Origin: Capsicum annuum
Taxonomy: Eukaryota; Streptophyta; Magnoliopsida; Solanales; Solanaceae
DNA length: 64,000 bases
NCBI RefSeq assembly: GCF_002878395.1
Contig: NC_061120.1
Location: forward strand, 116,920,705 to 116,984,704
Direction of reading: 5' to 3'
Positions 46,501-58,039 of this stretch are shown here, piece after piece; within the stretch, counting starts at the first letter, position 1; each line of letters starts with the position of its first letter. A program made the position numbers and the translations under genes. The notes under the pieces are model-generated. The model was not told the origin of the DNA and searched no databases. It was given only the letters and a program-made list of their open reading frames with translations.

Positions 46501-49094
46501 AAAAGTTGATTAAAACATCCTCAAACATGAGTCCTAAATCATGGTTTCTAGGTGACAGAATTAATTTAGCAACGATCCTATGTATGTTTTGCCTAGGTGA
46601 GAACATAATCGCATAGTCCACATCCCCATAAGCACCCCATATTTTATTCTACACATATTGTTCATTACAAAATGAGTGAATTAAGCAAAAAACTAGTAAA
46701 TAGCAAAAAAAAAACTAATTGACAAGCCCTTTATTGTCCCTTCCCATTTAGGAAAACTCTTTTTCACCCCCAACCTGTGGACTCAAAGAAAGCACCAAAA
46801 CATACCCTGAATCCAAAATGTACCGTTGGCGACACATAACCAACCCTTGGCGCTGTCGAGATAGTAAGGATATCAGGAATCCCAGGCAGGCTCACACCAA
46901 AGGAGTTATGGTATGTGCCAAGATTACTTCAGATCACATACAATAACATTTTAATAGAAAGAATTTTTATTTGCAAATAGAGGAAGGAAACATGTCGAAA
47001 GCAAACAGCATAACAGCCAACAGACTAAGGAAATGCACAAAAGAGTATTAAGGCTTGTGACATAAAGCATTTAAAGTAGGCAAATCAAAACACGATCATA
47101 CTGACATAGAATGACATAAAGGAAATTAATGCATGTCTAGATAAAACTAACCGGTTAACAGCCTAATAACAAAAGAAATTAAACTTTTCAAAGTAGACTG
47201 ACAGTTGCGACAGCAAGCAAGGACCAGCAGTCCCAAAGTAGTAGCAAGTAAAATTTAACACTTTGTGTAGAAGAGTGTAGAAGTTAAAAAAAAACTTATA
47301 GAGAGTGGGAGAGGATGATAAGAGGTTTTCAATAGTGAAGAGGGTGATGTTTTTATAGTCATGTGGTGACATTAGAAAATGAAAGGAGAATATTCAAGAA
47401 TCAATCGGGTGAATTAAAAAGGAAGAGAAATATTCACTCAATCAATCAAGAAAATTTATTCCTTTTAACAGGTCAGTAAGAACAATTAAATGGGCATAAT
47501 TATTCAAAAATTATCATTTAAAAATGATCAAATAAAAATTATCCAACACTGAAAAGGAAAGAAAATTAAATTTGCCTTGAATAATTAAATAAAATCTTTT
47601 CAATTAAGAAAGAAAGCAAATCAGTAATCAAAGAGCAAGATGGATGGAAATTACTATACAATATCAATCCACCTTAAATAGAGTAATTAAATCAAGTAGG
47701 CACAAAATCAATCAAAGTCACAAAAATAATCACTTACCAATTTGTCTATCAATTTACCATGAATAAAAAAGTATCAAAGGTTTCATAAATTTTGAATTAA
47801 CACATGTAGGAGTATCATCACAGTAATCATTTTTTCACATAGACTTCCAATGAATAATTCTCAACATCAACAATGTATTCAACTGATGCCCCAAGAAAAT
47901 AAGAATTTAATAACTGAATAAAATCAGTACTTGGTCATAAGGCTAATTAAAGTTGGTAGAAATTAGATTTTTCTAGTTTGATAATCTATGCAAGTTGACA
48001 GACACAAATCACTAAGGAATTAATCACAACTCAATCATACTTCAAGAATTTCAAATTTAATAACTTGTCAAGTAGAAAAAAAAAGTAGGAGGAGATAATA
48101 ATATTAATTTAGGCATGAGGTTAAACAAGGAAATGAAACTTGGTATGGGTTCGTAGAACCCGTTATGAACTTTCGATGAAATCTGGCCAGAGATAGAAAA
48201 GGAAGGAGGCTCTGGTGTTTAAATTTTATGGTTGGTATACATGTCTAAGCTCACCGGATAGAGAGTTGGCAGAGCGTCGATGGTGCAAATTTCATTGGTG
48301 GCAGTGACTATTTTATAGAGGTGATAGTGATGGTCGAATGAGGCTCACCGGTCATCAACTCCGATGAGTCCATGAGGGTAGATCATAGAAAGGAAGGGAG
48401 AAGAGCGACGGCAGAAGCTGCAGAAGTGGTTGACGATGATTGGGGTTATAAAGTCCGCTAGTGATGGAGAAGAAAAGAGAGAAAGGAGGCATCATAGGTG
48501 GCTTGGATTCACCAGTGGTGGAAGCAGTGGCAGTTGGTGGTGGAAGCAGTAGCAGTTGGTGGTGGGCAGTGGCGGTAGATGATTGTGAGGTCTACTGATG
48601 GTAGACTTACCAGTAGAGGTGCAAACAAAAATCGACAGACCTATTGGATTTTTAGAGAGAGGGGAAAAAGAAAAGAAAAGAGTTGTGCGGCTGCTTCTGA
48701 AAAAAGATTTAGGGTTAGGAGTTTTGTTGTTATTTAAATGAAAAATATGATTTAATCTTAGTCATCAATCGCATAAGATCGACGGTTGTGATTAATATTG
48801 AGAATGGGATGAAAATTCATTTAAACTTGAATTAAATTGAACTCAAAAATAGGCAATAGACATCAATCGGGTATAAGAATGACTATAACTTAAATAAATT
48901 AGGGGAATTGAATTTAATTAGGCTACAATTTAATAAATATAATAAATATACAATAATAATAAATAAATAAAATAATTATTCTTAAGTTAATTATGAATAA
49001 ATTGTGTAAATAAAATTATAGTACGTAATATATTACTTTAAAATTAACGACAATAATAATTTGAAATAAATTAGACACTCATAAATTACAAATA

Positions 49095-49099
49095 TAATA

Positions 49100-49144
<45 letters not shown>
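49095..49144. repeat. (TAA)n microsatellite
   Basis: About 16 TAA units, with one TAG interruption near the start. It creates a false poly-Tyr frame on the opposite strand. Confidence 0.95.
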
Positions 49145-49426
49145 GACTAGGTGTTTATAAATCATGGGTATTTTCAAAAATAATTTAATAATTATTGTCA
49201 AAGTTATGTAGAAAAATATTACATTTAAATTAATAAATTGTATATAGTATATAATAAATATAAACTTAAATAATAAAAAATAAATTACAAACTTTAAAAT
49301 CATGAATGTGACACGTCAATATTTATTTGATATAGAAGTAATGTGTAAAAATAATTAATATATTAAAAATTCTTATAAAATGGCAGCCTAAGAGGAGCGT
49401 CGGGTGGTCAAAATTGGGTGTCAACA

Positions 49427-49486
49427 GCTGCCCCTTCATTGTTTGAGAATGATAAAAGAATTATCAAGCAACGAACGTTGACATAG
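49427..49486 (+). other. Start of the interior of element J
   Basis: GCTGCCCCTTCATTG and following bases after the putative LTR end. Cut by element I after 60 bases. Too short to classify further. Confidence 0.3.
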
Positions 49487-49579
49487 TATCACGACCCAAA
49501 CCAAGGGCTGGCCATGACGGGTATCTCTACTCCTATATGGACCGAAGATCACCCCTTTCACCTAACCTAACCAACATAT
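49487..49579 (-). mobile_element. Element I LTR, left fragment (reversed)
   Basis: Starts TATCACGACCC (expected TG start with G changed to A), a typical reversed LTR end, and continues with GGGCTGGCCATGACGGG. It is interrupted at 49580 by element H and resumes at 63057. Confidence 0.6.
49575..49579. repeat. Left target site duplication of element H (CATAT)
   Basis: CATAT here and CAAAT at 63057-63061 adjoin the LTR ends of H: 4 of 5 bases agree. Confidence 0.65.
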
Positions 49580-49737
49580 TGATGTTCTGACTTTTGACAA
49601 AATATTTTAGGCCTTTTTCTTAGGATAATTGTGTGTTTTCAAGAAATTATTATTGTATTTAACATTGTACTTTAATGTTTTCAGGAAAAAAACTGAGCAT
49701 GAAGAATAACTTGAATAAATTAGACAAAACAAATGAC

Positions 49738-50066
49738 AAGCGACGGCTTAGCCGATGGACCATCAACCTTACGATGAACTGTCGGCCTAAAACATTGCCC
49801 AAAAGTAGAATGCAGAATCACTGGAAGTCCTACAATGGACCATCAACCTTGCGATGAACCGTCGGCCCAAATCGTCACCCAAAAGCAGAATACAGAATCA
49901 CTGGAAGTCCTATGATGTTCCAGGTGACGGACCATCGACCCTGTGATGAACCATCACCCGACTCATCACCTAGAAACAGAACATGGAATCACTGGAGCTC
50001 AAGCTATGGTCTAGGTGACGGACCGTCACCCCAGTGATGAACCGTCACTCGACCCGTCGAACATGA
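49738..50066. repeat. U3 minisatellite of element H with GACGGACCGTC palindromes
   Basis: Three to four tandem units of about 80-95 bases, each with GACGGACC(A/G)TC(A/G)ACC, GATGAACCGTC, CCCAAAAGCAGAA and ATCACTGGA(A/G) words. A perfect 17-base palindrome GGTGACGG-A-CCGTCACC lies at 50014-50030. The 3' LTR has the same array at 61728-62050 in more decayed form (GGAAATGGACCGTTGCC at 62003-62019). Confidence 0.75.
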
Positions 50067-50112
50067 AGTGGAAACTTCGAGTTTGAATTTTAAAACCCCA
50101 GTTCTAGAATCG

Positions 50113-50120
50113 TATAAATA
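50113..50120 (+). promoter_or_regulatory. TATA box of 5' LTR H
   Basis: TATAAATA, about 80 bases downstream of the last palindrome. An identical box is in the 3' LTR at 62101-62108. Confidence 0.55.
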
Positions 50121-51068
50121 CTAAGTATTAGGTTTTATTCCTCATATTTTGACAGAGTTTCATAGTTTCTTCTCTATTGAGAGCTGTATAACACTTTTTA
50201 TTGAGATTTAAAGCAAGAAATTAAGATCTGATTATTATTCTCTATTTGTTTTCATTGAAGATTGAGAAGAATAATATTGTAACTTTTGTAAGTACTCTCT
50301 TAAAGTTATTTATGAACATCAATATATCTTTGATATCTTATATGGAGATGAGTAGCTAAAATCCCATAACTAGGGTTATGGGAGCCTTGATGTAGAAAGT
50401 TGTTTGGGGTTGTGAATCCATTCGATTTCTAACATCTATCTAAATTGCATGAATCTCTCTTCATTATAATGACATCTCTTAGTTGAAAACTTGAGAAGTG
50501 AGCCCATGAACTCCACTTTTCTGACAAGAAAGTGGATGTTGGAAAAAGAGGTGATTCACATGAAATTCATAGGTTTACCCTTTGGGTCAAGGGTTGATAC
50601 CCTAATAGGATCAACCCTCATGAGAGTTCTATTGAATGATACATAGATCTTTTAAGTTTGAAAGAATAAAAGGGTAAAACACCCACTAGGTTGAGAAAAA
50701 AATGGGTAATCCTTAGAATTCAATACTTCTTGCAATTGAAATTATAAGTTAGAATTCAAGCACAAGTTCACAACCCTAACTATCTTAACATTTGGGTGAG
50801 CATAACTCTAGTTGACTCATTTCATTGAAATTACACTTGTATTAACTCTCATTAGCTGGACCGTTGTGTGATATAAGAATGAAAAAGCATTATTAACATA
50901 TCGAAACCCCCTTTTACTCAGGAACCTTAGATTAACAGTCATAACTGTCATAATACTTAGTGAACACAGTATTCCCTGTGGGATTAGACACCCAACCCAG
51001 TTAGGTTCTAAATTTGACAACAACTACTTACACTTTCGTAAGAAAGTTGTAATTTGGGCGTATCAAAT

Positions 51069-51083
51069 TTTGGCGCCATTGCC
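51069..51083 (+). other. Primer binding site of element H
   Basis: TTTGGCGCCATTGCC right after the LTR end. This is the TGGCGCC-type site characteristic of Athila and related elements, not the initiator-Met type used by A-G. Confidence 0.85.
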
Positions 51084-51262
51084 AAGGAATACGGTTGTTA
51101 ATTAAGTTTTTGTTTGTTAATTGACCTTTGGTCAAGTTTCCCAAATTTAAATTTTGTTTGTTGTTTTTATTCTGTGCAAGGGCGTTATGGTGTATGCCAA
51201 GTACACAGAGATCGAATGCACCATTATTACTAATATATCCAAAATCATAGTTAATTGGCAGA

Positions 51263-52683
51263 ATGGCAGACCCCCAAGATGCTGAAAGACTAGTCGCTCT
51301 GGCTAGAGCTCAACTAAATTAATAGAATGACGGCTAGCAGGCATATCATCCTAATCCTGATGATGATGATGATTTGGGGGATGAGGGCTTGTTAGATTCT
51401 GTTAACCCTAGGGGTGTAGAGAATGTGGCTACACCAGTGAATCGAAATATGAATAGGAATCGCCCCTTTAGGAAAAGGCAAGAGCATCAACCAGTGCAGT
51501 TTGATCTGAACAATGATGAAGATGGAATGGATGGAGTAGGTACAACTGGAGCTATCATTCCTCCATCTCTAGCACTAGGAGCTAAATTTAATACTACCAG
51601 TATGATGATTCAACTCCTTCATCTTAAGCGGTTGTTCGGTGGTCTTCCTGGAGATGATCCAATCATGCATTTAGTGAATTTTGTCACCATTTACAAGTCT
51701 TTTGATAATTAGGAGTGGGTCAGAATGCTATTCGTCTACATTTGTTTCTACTGTCTTTGACTGGGGAGGCGACACTATGGCTAAATGAACTAATCCCCGA
51801 CTCTATAACCAATTGGAGATAGTTGAAAAGATCTTTCCTAGAAAGGTTTTTCCCACCCTTCAAAAGGGTACAGTTGAGGGATGAAATCAGTAACTTCTGA
51901 CAGCTTCCCACTGAAGCTCTTCATGAGACCTGGGAGAGATTTAAAAAGAAGTTGATGCAATTTATTTGATGGAGACACTTTATCAGGATTTGAACTTTAT
52001 TACAAAGCTAGTTTGGATAATACTGCAGGAGGATCGTTTGTTGACCTTACTTTTCCAGAGACTTCGGAGATACTTGATCAAATGACCAAACAAAGTAGAG
52101 CTTGGCATACCAGGTATTCTGTCGTATTAAGCCCTACTGTGTCTAGTAGTATGACTACAGAGCAATGCAAAAAGGAGGAAGAACGTGACCAAGATATAGC
52201 ACATTTAAAGACACAGATAGATTTGTTGACTAAGCATCTATTGTCTGGAAAAATAGAGAAGGTGAAATTTTTTGCATCCCAGGGAAGATCTGACTCTGGT
52301 TCAGAAAAAGAGGCAAACTATCTAAATAATCAGGGGGGTTCTGAGGTAATAGTCAAGGAAATCAAGGTCAAAACTATTACGATAAAGCTGGTTACAAGGA
52401 TAAAGATCAAAGGAACTGGAAGAGCAAAAATTATAGGACTGGACTATATATACCTCCTAAAAGTAGAGATAATGCTACAACTAGCTCTGGCAATATGTCC
52501 ATGGAGGACATGATGGATAAATTATTAAAGAGATTTAAGACTACCAACTCTGGGGTGACTACTATGAAGAGTGATTTATTTTCCATGAGTCAGTAGGTAA
52601 ACTCACACTCTACCTCTATCAAATAGTTAGAGCAGTAAATGAGACAACTCTCAACAGTATTGAATTAGAGAAAGAGTGGAACC
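51263..52683 (+). pseudogene. Element H gag
   Basis: Start MADPQDAERLVALARAQLN at 51263, then stops where related gags have Gln. An open stretch 51374-51712 carries GDEGLLDSV and IIPPSLALGAKFNTTSMMIQLLHLKRLFGGLPGDDPIMHLVNFVTI, the Athila-type gag N-terminal domain. It continues in other frames (LYYKASLDNTAGGSFVDLTFPE, open 52013-52513) with EILDQMTKQSRAWHTR and a charged helical segment. I do not see a clear CCHC knuckle. At least two frame changes and several stops make it a pseudogene. Confidence 0.85.
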
Positions 52684-53610
52684 TTGCCAAGTGATATAGT
52701 TCAGAACCCTCAAAATGATGGCTCTTACATGGAAATTACCACACTGAGTGGCAAGGTATTACCAGGATCGTCTGTGGGCGAAGCTGTGATTAAAGACTTG
52801 ATTGAAGAGGATATTGACCATGAAGAAAGTTATCCAGCAGAGTCTGAGAAACTGGATAAAGTCACTGATAATACACCATCCAACCATCAGCAGGTTAATG
52901 AGTTGGAGAAGAGCAAGGAAAAGGATACTGAAGTGGTGGTTACTAAACTCCTAAAACCACCTCCTCCATTTCCCCATCAATTTAAAAAGAAGGCCGATAA
53001 CACCAAGTTTGGAAAGTTTATGGCCATTCTTAAGCAGTTGATGATTAATTTGCCATTAGTGGAAACACTAGAGCAGATGCTTGGGTATGCAAAGTTCATG
53101 AAAGACCTTGTCACGAAGAAATGGACAGTTAGTTATGAGCTGATGGAAATTATCCATCATTGTGGTGCTATCTCTACAAGGTCTTTGGTTCAGAAGAAGG
53201 CAGACCCTGGAGCATTTACCATCCTGTGCACTATTGGGTCTCTTGATTTGTCAAAAGCTCTATGTGATTTGGGAGCTAGTATAAACTTGATGTCTCTTGT
53301 TGTGTAAAAGAAATTAGGTTTGGTGGATCCTACCCACATAAACATGAGGCTAGTTATAGCGTTCAGGTCTGTGAAGCAGTTTGTGGGGATTCTATATGAC
53401 GTATCGGTAAAAGTGGCCAGTTTTATATTTTCAATTGATTTTGTCATTCTTGATTGCGAGGAGGATTTTGAGGTGCCCATAAACTTGGGCAGACCTTTCC
53501 TCGCAACTGAAAGTGAACTTATTAAGTTGAGGCCAAATGAGCTACTATTCAAGTTGAATGATGAAGTAGTTTGATTCGATATATGTCAGTCCATGAAATA
53601 GAATAAAGAC
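52684..53610 (+). pseudogene. Element H protease region
   Basis: An open stretch 52684-53307 (207 codons) starts in the gag-protease linker. It contains KPPPPFPHQFKKKADNTKFGKFM, a segment usual in Athila polyproteins, and ends in ALCDLGASINLMSL with the aspartic protease motif DLGAS intact. After one stop (53305-53307) the fold continues: KKLGLVDPTHINMRL, VKVASFIFSIDFVILDC and VPINLGRPFLATESELI. One stop and otherwise good preservation. Confidence 0.88.
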
Positions 53611-53961
53611 ATGAGCGTCTTTTCTATTGTGGATATTTATTATGAGGAGGAGCAGGAAGTGCCTACAGAAGAAAAACTCGCGGTTGAGACTTTAGCTGTT
53701 GTATTAATGAATTTTGATCAAGATGGTATTGAAGATTATGAGGAAACTGTGTGTGCCTTGACTAGCATGGGGTCTTATTCTTATGAACCTAAGAATCTAG
53801 ATCTGGACTTGAAAAATCATCCAAGTCTACAAGCCAAGCCGTTTATTGAAGAGCCACCTACTTTGGAACTGAAAGAGTTGCTCGATAATTTGAGGTATGT
53901 GTTCCTAGGCAGTGGGAATACACTACTGGTGATAATTGTTATTGATTTGGGTAAGCAATAG
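53611..53961 (+). pseudogene. Element H protease-reverse transcriptase linker
   Basis: Open 116 codons with acidic sequence and LELKELLDNLRYVFLGSGNTLLVIIVIDLGKQ, which matches the segment before reverse transcriptase in Athila-like pol (PTLELKELPDHLRY type). It ends with a TAG where the polyprotein should continue. Confidence 0.8.
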
Positions 53962-54990
53962 GTGGAAGCTCGTATCTCTATTCTTAAGAGATATAAGAGG
54001 GCCACTGGTTGGACGATCGCAAACATCATTGGTATACCTCCTGGTATATGTACACATAAGATTCAGCTAGAGGAGGATTGTGTTTCGAACATTGAGCATC
54101 AGCATCATCTAAACCCACCTATCCAAGAAGTGGTAAAGAAAGAGATTATCAAGTGGCTGGACGTAGTAGTAGTATATCTTATTTCATATAGTAAGTGGGT
54201 AAGTCCTGTTCACTGCGTGCCCAAGAAAAAAGGTATGACAGTGGTGGCTAATGAGAAGAACGAGTTGATTCCACTTAGGACTATTACTGGATGGAGGGTG
54301 TGTATGGATTATAGAAAACTCAACTCGTGTACATTGAAGGACCACTTCCCAATGTCTTTCATGGATCAGATGCTTGATCGATTGGTGGGAAAAGGTTGGT
54401 ACTATTTCTTAGATGGTTATTCTGGTTACAATCAGATTTCTATTGCCCCAGAGGATCTGGAAAAAATGACATTCACCTGCCCATATGGTACTTTTGCATT
54501 TAAATAGATACCGTTTGGATTGTATAATACACCCACTACCTTTCAACGGTGCATGATGTTTATTTTCTCAGATATGGTTGAAGACACCTTGGAGGTGTTT
54601 ATGGATGATTTTTCTATTATAGGAGATTCATTTGAGATGTGTTTGATAAAGCTGAGTAGGGCCTTGCAGCGGTGTGAGGAGTTCAATCTTATACTTAATT
54701 GGGAGAAATGCCACTTCATGGTAAAGGAGGGCATTATTCTTGGACACAAAATTTTAGCAAAAGGGATTGAAGTTGATTGAGCTAAATTTGAGGTTATAGA
54801 GAATCTTTCTCCTCCTATTTCAGTGAAAGGGGTGCATAGTTTCCTTGGTCATGATGGCTTCTATAGGAGATTTATAAAGGACTTCTCAAAAATTGCAAAC
54901 CCCTTTTGCAAACATTTAGAGAAGAAAGTCAAATTCTCCTTTGATGATGATTGTTAGAAGGCATTCGAATGTCTTAAAGGGAAGCTGGTT
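53962..54990 (+). pseudogene. Element H reverse transcriptase
   Basis: Open 53962-54507 and 54520-54780, in phase apart from a TAG at about 54505. Order: RATGWTIANIIGIPPGICTHKI, WVSPVHCVPKKKGMTVV, GWRVCMDYRKLNSCTLKDHFP, FLDGYSGYNQISIAPEDLEKMTFTCPYGTFAF, FGLYNTPTTFQRCM, then the active site FMDDFS (54604-54609 intact). NWEKCHFMVKEGIILGHKI follows, then a TGA and the connection (FLGHDGFYRRFIKDFSKIANP). All catalytic residues appear present: this is the least damaged polymerase in the window. Confidence 0.92.
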
Positions 54991-55606
54991 GATGCTTCTA
55001 TTATTGTTGCACAGGTTTGGTCAAAATTGTTTAAGATCATGTGTGATGTAAGCGGTGTTGCCCTTAGAGCTGTGTTGGGACAAGAAAAAAGACAAATTGT
55101 TTTATCCAATCTATTATGCCAGTAAAACGCTGAATGGAGCTCAAAAGAACTACACCATCATAGAGCAAGAACTTCTTGCAGTAGTCTATGCCTTTGAGAA
55201 TTTTTGGGCTTATTTGTTAGGAACCAAGGTGGTGGTCAACACTGACCATGCAGCCTTGAGATATTTGATGGCGAAAAATAATGCAAAACCAAAGTTGATT
55301 AGATGGGTGCTGCTACTTCAAGAATTTGATTTTGAAGTAAAGGATCGTAAGGACAACGAGAACCAAGTTACAGACCATCTATCTAGAATTGAGGAAAAGC
55401 AAGAAGCCAAAGAGGAACTTGAGATTGATGATGCATTTCCAGATGAAGAAATCTTAGTGATCGTGCTCGAACAAATACCTTGGTATGCAAATTTTGCTAA
55501 TTATGTGGTGAGTGAAGTGGTTCTTGAAAATCTTTCTTTTTATCAAAGAAAGAAATTTCTTCATCATGTGGGTCATTACTTTTGGGATAAACCATATCTA
55601 TTTTGA
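54991..55606 (+). pseudogene. Element H RNase H
   Basis: Begins in one frame ([20 protein letters not shown]), then shifts within an A-run at 55085-55090 to the frame open until 55606: [61 protein letters not shown] and [10 protein letters not shown]. The acidic positions (CDVSG, IEQELL, NTDHA, TDHLS) look conserved. The single-base shift is the main defect. The sequence continues into the integrase N-terminal linker ([11 protein letters not shown]...YFWDKPYLF). Confidence 0.9.
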
Positions 55607-56780
55607 CAGCGTGCGGATGGCATTATTAGGTGGTGCATTCTTTAAGTAGATATATTGAGTATATTGGAAGCAAGTCATGCTTCCTCAAATGGAGGTTACC
55701 CTGCGGGTGATTGGACTGCCAGAAAAGTGCTCCAAAGCAGCTACTATTACCCCACCTTGTTCAAGGATGCTTATAAGTTTGTGAAGAGATATGACCAATG
55801 TCAAAGGCAAGGGCTCATCTCAAAGCACCATGAGATGCCAATATCTAAAATGTTGGAGGTGGAATTATTTGATGTTTGGGGCATTGATTTTGTGAGGCCC
55901 TTCGTGAGCTCATTTGGGATGAAGTACATATTAGTTGTTGTTGACTACGTGTCAAAATAGCTCGAGGCCGTGGCTTTGGCAGATAATGAAGGAAAGCGGG
56001 TCGTTGAATTCTTAAAGATAAATATCTTCTCTCGCTTTGGGGTACCACATACCATCATAAGCAATGGTGGATCACACTTTTGCAACAAGATATTCAGAGC
56101 TGCCTTGGCAAAATATAGAGTCAAGCAGCATAAGGTGGATACCCCATACCACCTATAGACCAGTGGGCAGGTGGAAATGTCTAATCAGGAAATCAAAGCT
56201 ATCCTTGCCAAGACTGTAAATGCTAGTAGGAAAGATTGGTCTAGGAAGATAGATGATGCCTTATGGGCATATAGAACAGCTTTTAAGACACCAATTGGCA
56301 TGACACCAATTGGCATGTCACCATACCAATTGGTTTATGGCATGGCGTGTCATTTGCTAATTGAATTGGAGCATAAAGAACTGTGGGCACTAAAGTGGCT
56401 TAATCTGAACTGGAATGAGGAAGCGGATATGAGACTGGGGCAACTGAATGAGATGGGTGAGTTCCATCTTGAAGCTTATGAAAGAGTAGACTTATACAAA
56501 GAAAGAATAAAGAAGTACTATGACCGTAGAATTGAAAAGCGAGATTGCTAGAAAGGTGACTTAGTGCTCCTCTTCAACTCCTGACTCAAGCTTTTTCCAG
56601 GTAAGCTCAAATCCAAATGGTCTGGCCCATTTAGAGTTAACCATGTCAACTCATATGGAGTAGTAGAACTCAAAAATAAAGACGGAAGTGTCTTCAAGGT
56701 TAATGGGCAGCATGTAAAATTGTATATTAGTTCAACGTACTCGATGAAAAGAATTGCGAAAATCTATATCAATGAAGTAT
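55607..56780 (+). pseudogene. Element H integrase
   Basis: Zinc-binding part SILEASHASSNGGYPAG...RYDQCQRQG has two ligands changed to Tyr (GGY for GGH, RYDQC for RCDQC type). Core: the first Asp is present (GIDFV, 55886-55888), the second is Asn (SNGGSHF, 56063-56065) and the Glu is present (GQVEMSN, 56174-56176). A 15-base in-frame tandem duplication at 56288-56317 doubles TPIGM in the conserved [13 protein letters not shown] motif. TAG stops interrupt after VDYVSK and YHL. The tail GKLKSKWSGPFRV and VKLYI ends near 56780. Confidence 0.92.
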
Positions 56781-58039
56781 GATTAATCAAGATAACTGAG
56801 TCGTGCCACAACAATAAATCAGGCGCTAGTGGGAGGCAACCCACATTTTGTGTTGTAAAGCATTAGTTTAAGTTATTTTGTTGTTTTGTGTAAGTGAAAG
56901 GGTTTGTGTAAGTGTGCAAGTATGACAATGTAGGAAAACAGAAGTTAAAAGAGTTCAGAGAGGCCGACGAATTATCTGACGGACCATCGCAGACTCAACA
57001 GGCCATCGTGGGAATCATTGCAACAAATTCCAGAAATCAGGATACTAGAAAAATAGCAACGAGTTCACCGAGGGACCGTCGCAAGCTCGATGGATCGTTG
57101 GCCCAACCATTACTAATGAGTTGCAAGGTAAGTGCACTGGAAAGGGGCAACGGGTCACCTGACGTACCTTCGCACGTGCAATGGACCGTCTCTTAAATCG
57201 TCGCACTTAACCCTAATTGAGTGGGTCAGATCAGATTGATTAAAAGTGCTGAATAGTTTATTGTTATCCGACCCGACCGCTTTTAATTGGATAATTTTAA
57301 GCGGTTAAGTAACTCCCCAAACTGTTCACATGCCTGAGACTATATATTTCCCACACATTCAACGTACCTGAACCTTTTCATTCTCTTTTAAAAACATCTT
57401 ATCTTCCCTTCCCCATTTATTTTAACTATATTTTTTCTCTTTACCTTTCCACCACAAGCAAAGCAAAGTTTCTCACCAAAGCAAAGATCCATTTCTTCAG
57501 TTCTATATTTAGTGTACAAGTCAGAGTAGTGATCAAATACTGTATTACCAAGGTATGATCTTTTCATCACTCTCTACTTTATTCAATATTAAGATCAAAG
57601 AAAATAGGTGAAGGCTATAATGGTGAAATAATTCCTTTTCTCTTGATTGATTCTATGTGGGTCTGAATTAAGTTGAAACTTGGAAAACACTATCCTGGGG
57701 AAGTCTGAGTAACCCATGGACAAAAATAGCAAAATATGGTGATGTATTATTGATGAAAATGCCATGAAAATCGCCTTTGAATGAAGCTATGCAAGGTGTT
57801 CGATAAAATGCCAAAATGAGGCATGAATTCAAAAATTGCAGGCGACGGCTTATGCGACAGACCGTCAGACACCTGACGATCCATCACCTAAAATTGTGCA
57901 CTTTTCTTAGAATTTAAGCCTCTGGATTAGACTCGATGGTTGGGGTCGGGGGACCGTCGCCCTACCCGTCGCTAGCCAGAATTTTTTCTTTCTTCTGGTT
58001 TGAGTTTGTAAATTGATAAATGTCTTATTTGTACGTGAT
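56781..58039 (+). other. Element H spacer between pol and the extra gene
   Basis: Contains GTGGGAGGCAACCCA (about 56829-56843), a common Athila post-pol word. Two blocks with GACGGACCRTCGC words (56965-57200 and 57840-57975) resemble the U3 array. TCTTT-rich and CTTTT-rich pieces follow. A short open frame at 56912-57196 runs through the repeat block and is not convincing. No other gene is seen. Confidence 0.6.

Larger units (their letters stand above)
44882..49426 (+). mobile_element. Element J: putative long LTR (Tat/Ogre-like)
   Basis: Starts TGTGACAACTCTTTTTGG and ends GGGTGTCAACA, followed by GCTGCCCC. The TG...CA ends, the extreme length (4.5 kb), the A+T richness and the lack of coding capacity fit the long LTRs of Tat/Ogre-type elements, from general knowledge of the group. 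No second copy and no target duplication are present in the window, and no clear primer site follows, so the call is tentative. It contains a degenerate repeat (45950-46500) and a TAA microsatellite (49095-49144). A G+C-richer part (48150-48650) has no supported gene. Confidence 0.45.
49580..51065 (+). mobile_element. Element H 5' LTR
   Basis: 1486 bases, TGATGTTCTG to GGGCGTATCA, with the primer site following. The U3 contains a tandem repeat with GACGGACCGTC words (49738-50066), then TATAAATA (50113-50120). The R/U5 part is long and highly similar to the 3' LTR. Confidence 0.93.

Noticed and set aside
49079..49303. Poly-Tyr open frame on the minus strand
   Set aside because: Produced by the TAA microsatellite.
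56912..57196. Open frame of 94 codons in the H spacer
   Set aside because: It runs across the GACGGACC repeat block, has no family resemblance, and looks like a chance frame.
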